NCBI GenBank assembly: GCA_937983305.1
Contig: CALKAJ010000050.1
Span: forward strand, 1-5,890
Reading direction: 5' to 3'
Length of the DNA stretch: 5,890 nt
Source of the DNA: an uncultured Ignavibacteriota bacterium
Lineage (GTDB): Bacteria > Bacteroidota > Ignavibacteria > Tepidaquicellales > Tepidaquicellaceae
The position numbers and the translations under genes were made by a program. The notes under the pieces are model-generated. The model was not told the DNA's origin, did no database searches, and saw nothing but the letters and a program-made list of their open reading frames with translations. This document shows positions 5,714 through 5,890 of this stretch, one piece after another. How positions within the stretch are numbered: position 1 is the first letter of the stretch; each line of letters begins with the position of its first letter.

Positions 5714-5890
5714 TTAAAATATCAGACATATCATCCATCAGTAAAGCGGCTAACATAGAGGCATTGAAGGCAAAATTCTTTGCCGGATGTTCAATTGATT
5801 CCAGGATGGTGAAAAAAGATGAATTGTTTATTGCAATTAAAGGGGAGAGTACCGACGGTCATAAATTTTTAAAAGATGTATTTAAAAGAA
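5710..5890 (+). CDS. murF: MurF, UDP-MurNAc-tripeptide--D-Ala-D-Ala ligase (N-terminal 60 residues, truncated by window edge)
   Basis: The ATG at 5710 overlaps the murE TGA (ATGA, 4 bp), and the frame is open to the window end. The 60 visible residues cover the start of the Mur ligase N-terminal domain. CSIDSRMVKKDELFIAIKGE (27-46) matches the family pattern DSR-x-V-xx-G-xx-F-xA-xxG, followed by STDGHKF (47-53). MurF adds D-Ala-D-Ala to UDP-MurNAc-tripeptide, the last cytoplasmic peptide step. The ATP-binding loop and catalytic core lie beyond the window. The DGHKF form and the position after murE favour MurF; a second MurE-like ligase is the only serious alternative, as the N-terminal domains are related. 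Confidence 0.88.
   Translation, partial: MIKISDISSISKAANIEALKAKFFAGCSIDSRMVKKDELFIAIKGESTDGHKFLKDVFKR

Noticed and set aside
1..5890. CRISPR array, tRNA/rRNA genes, insertion sequence ends, toxin-antitoxin or defence genes
   Set aside because: None is visible. Apart from the intergenic repeats at 270-308 there are no spaced repeats, inverted terminal repeats or RNA-like conserved blocks, and coding genes fill the rest.

Overview
The window holds the start of a division and cell wall (dcw) operon: mraZ, rsmH (mraW), an ftsL-like gene, ftsI with PASTA domains, murE and the first 60 codons of murF. All run on the + strand from position 363 to the right edge. A truncated gene for a secreted or envelope protein diverges on the - strand from position 178 to the left edge.

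Organism. The DNA is A+T-rich and favours ATA, AGA and AAA codons. Five of the six + strand starts have no visible Shine-Dalgarno sequence. The best promoter in front of mraZ fits the Bacteroidota pattern TTTG-N19-TAnnTTTG. The division transpeptidase carries C-terminal PASTA domains, and MurE has the DNPR motif of meso-diaminopimelate enzymes. Together these suggest a Gram-negative member of the Bacteroidota/Chlorobiota/Ignavibacteriota group. The murE-murF adjacency leans, as an inference from my knowledge of these clusters, towards the Ignavibacteriota/Chlorobiota side. I cannot name a genus.

Layout. Positions 1-178 (-) encode a signal peptide and the beginning of what may be a TPR-type protein. 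Positions 179-362 are a divergent intergenic region. It holds the operon promoter (239-269), three 10-bp direct repeats that look like a MraZ operator (279-308, with a fourth degenerate copy just upstream), and a 5' leader without a Shine-Dalgarno sequence. From 363 on the genes are packed with no usable intergenic space: mraZ/rsmH overlap by 26 bp, rsmH/ftsL and ftsL/ftsI abut with 0 bp, ftsI/murE are 4 bp apart, and murE/murF overlap by 4 bp. I see no internal terminator.

How the genes work together. MraZ probably represses its own operon through the repeats. RsmH methylates C1402 of 16S rRNA. The FtsL-like protein and FtsI belong to the septal wall synthesis complex, with FtsI cross-linking septal peptidoglycan. 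MurE and MurF make the last two cytoplasmic additions to the peptidoglycan precursor peptide (meso-DAP, then D-Ala-D-Ala).

I found no previously undescribed system. The content is a conserved housekeeping operon, and the parts most worth a second look are the compact promoter/operator, the start-stop junctions and a few motif substitutions.
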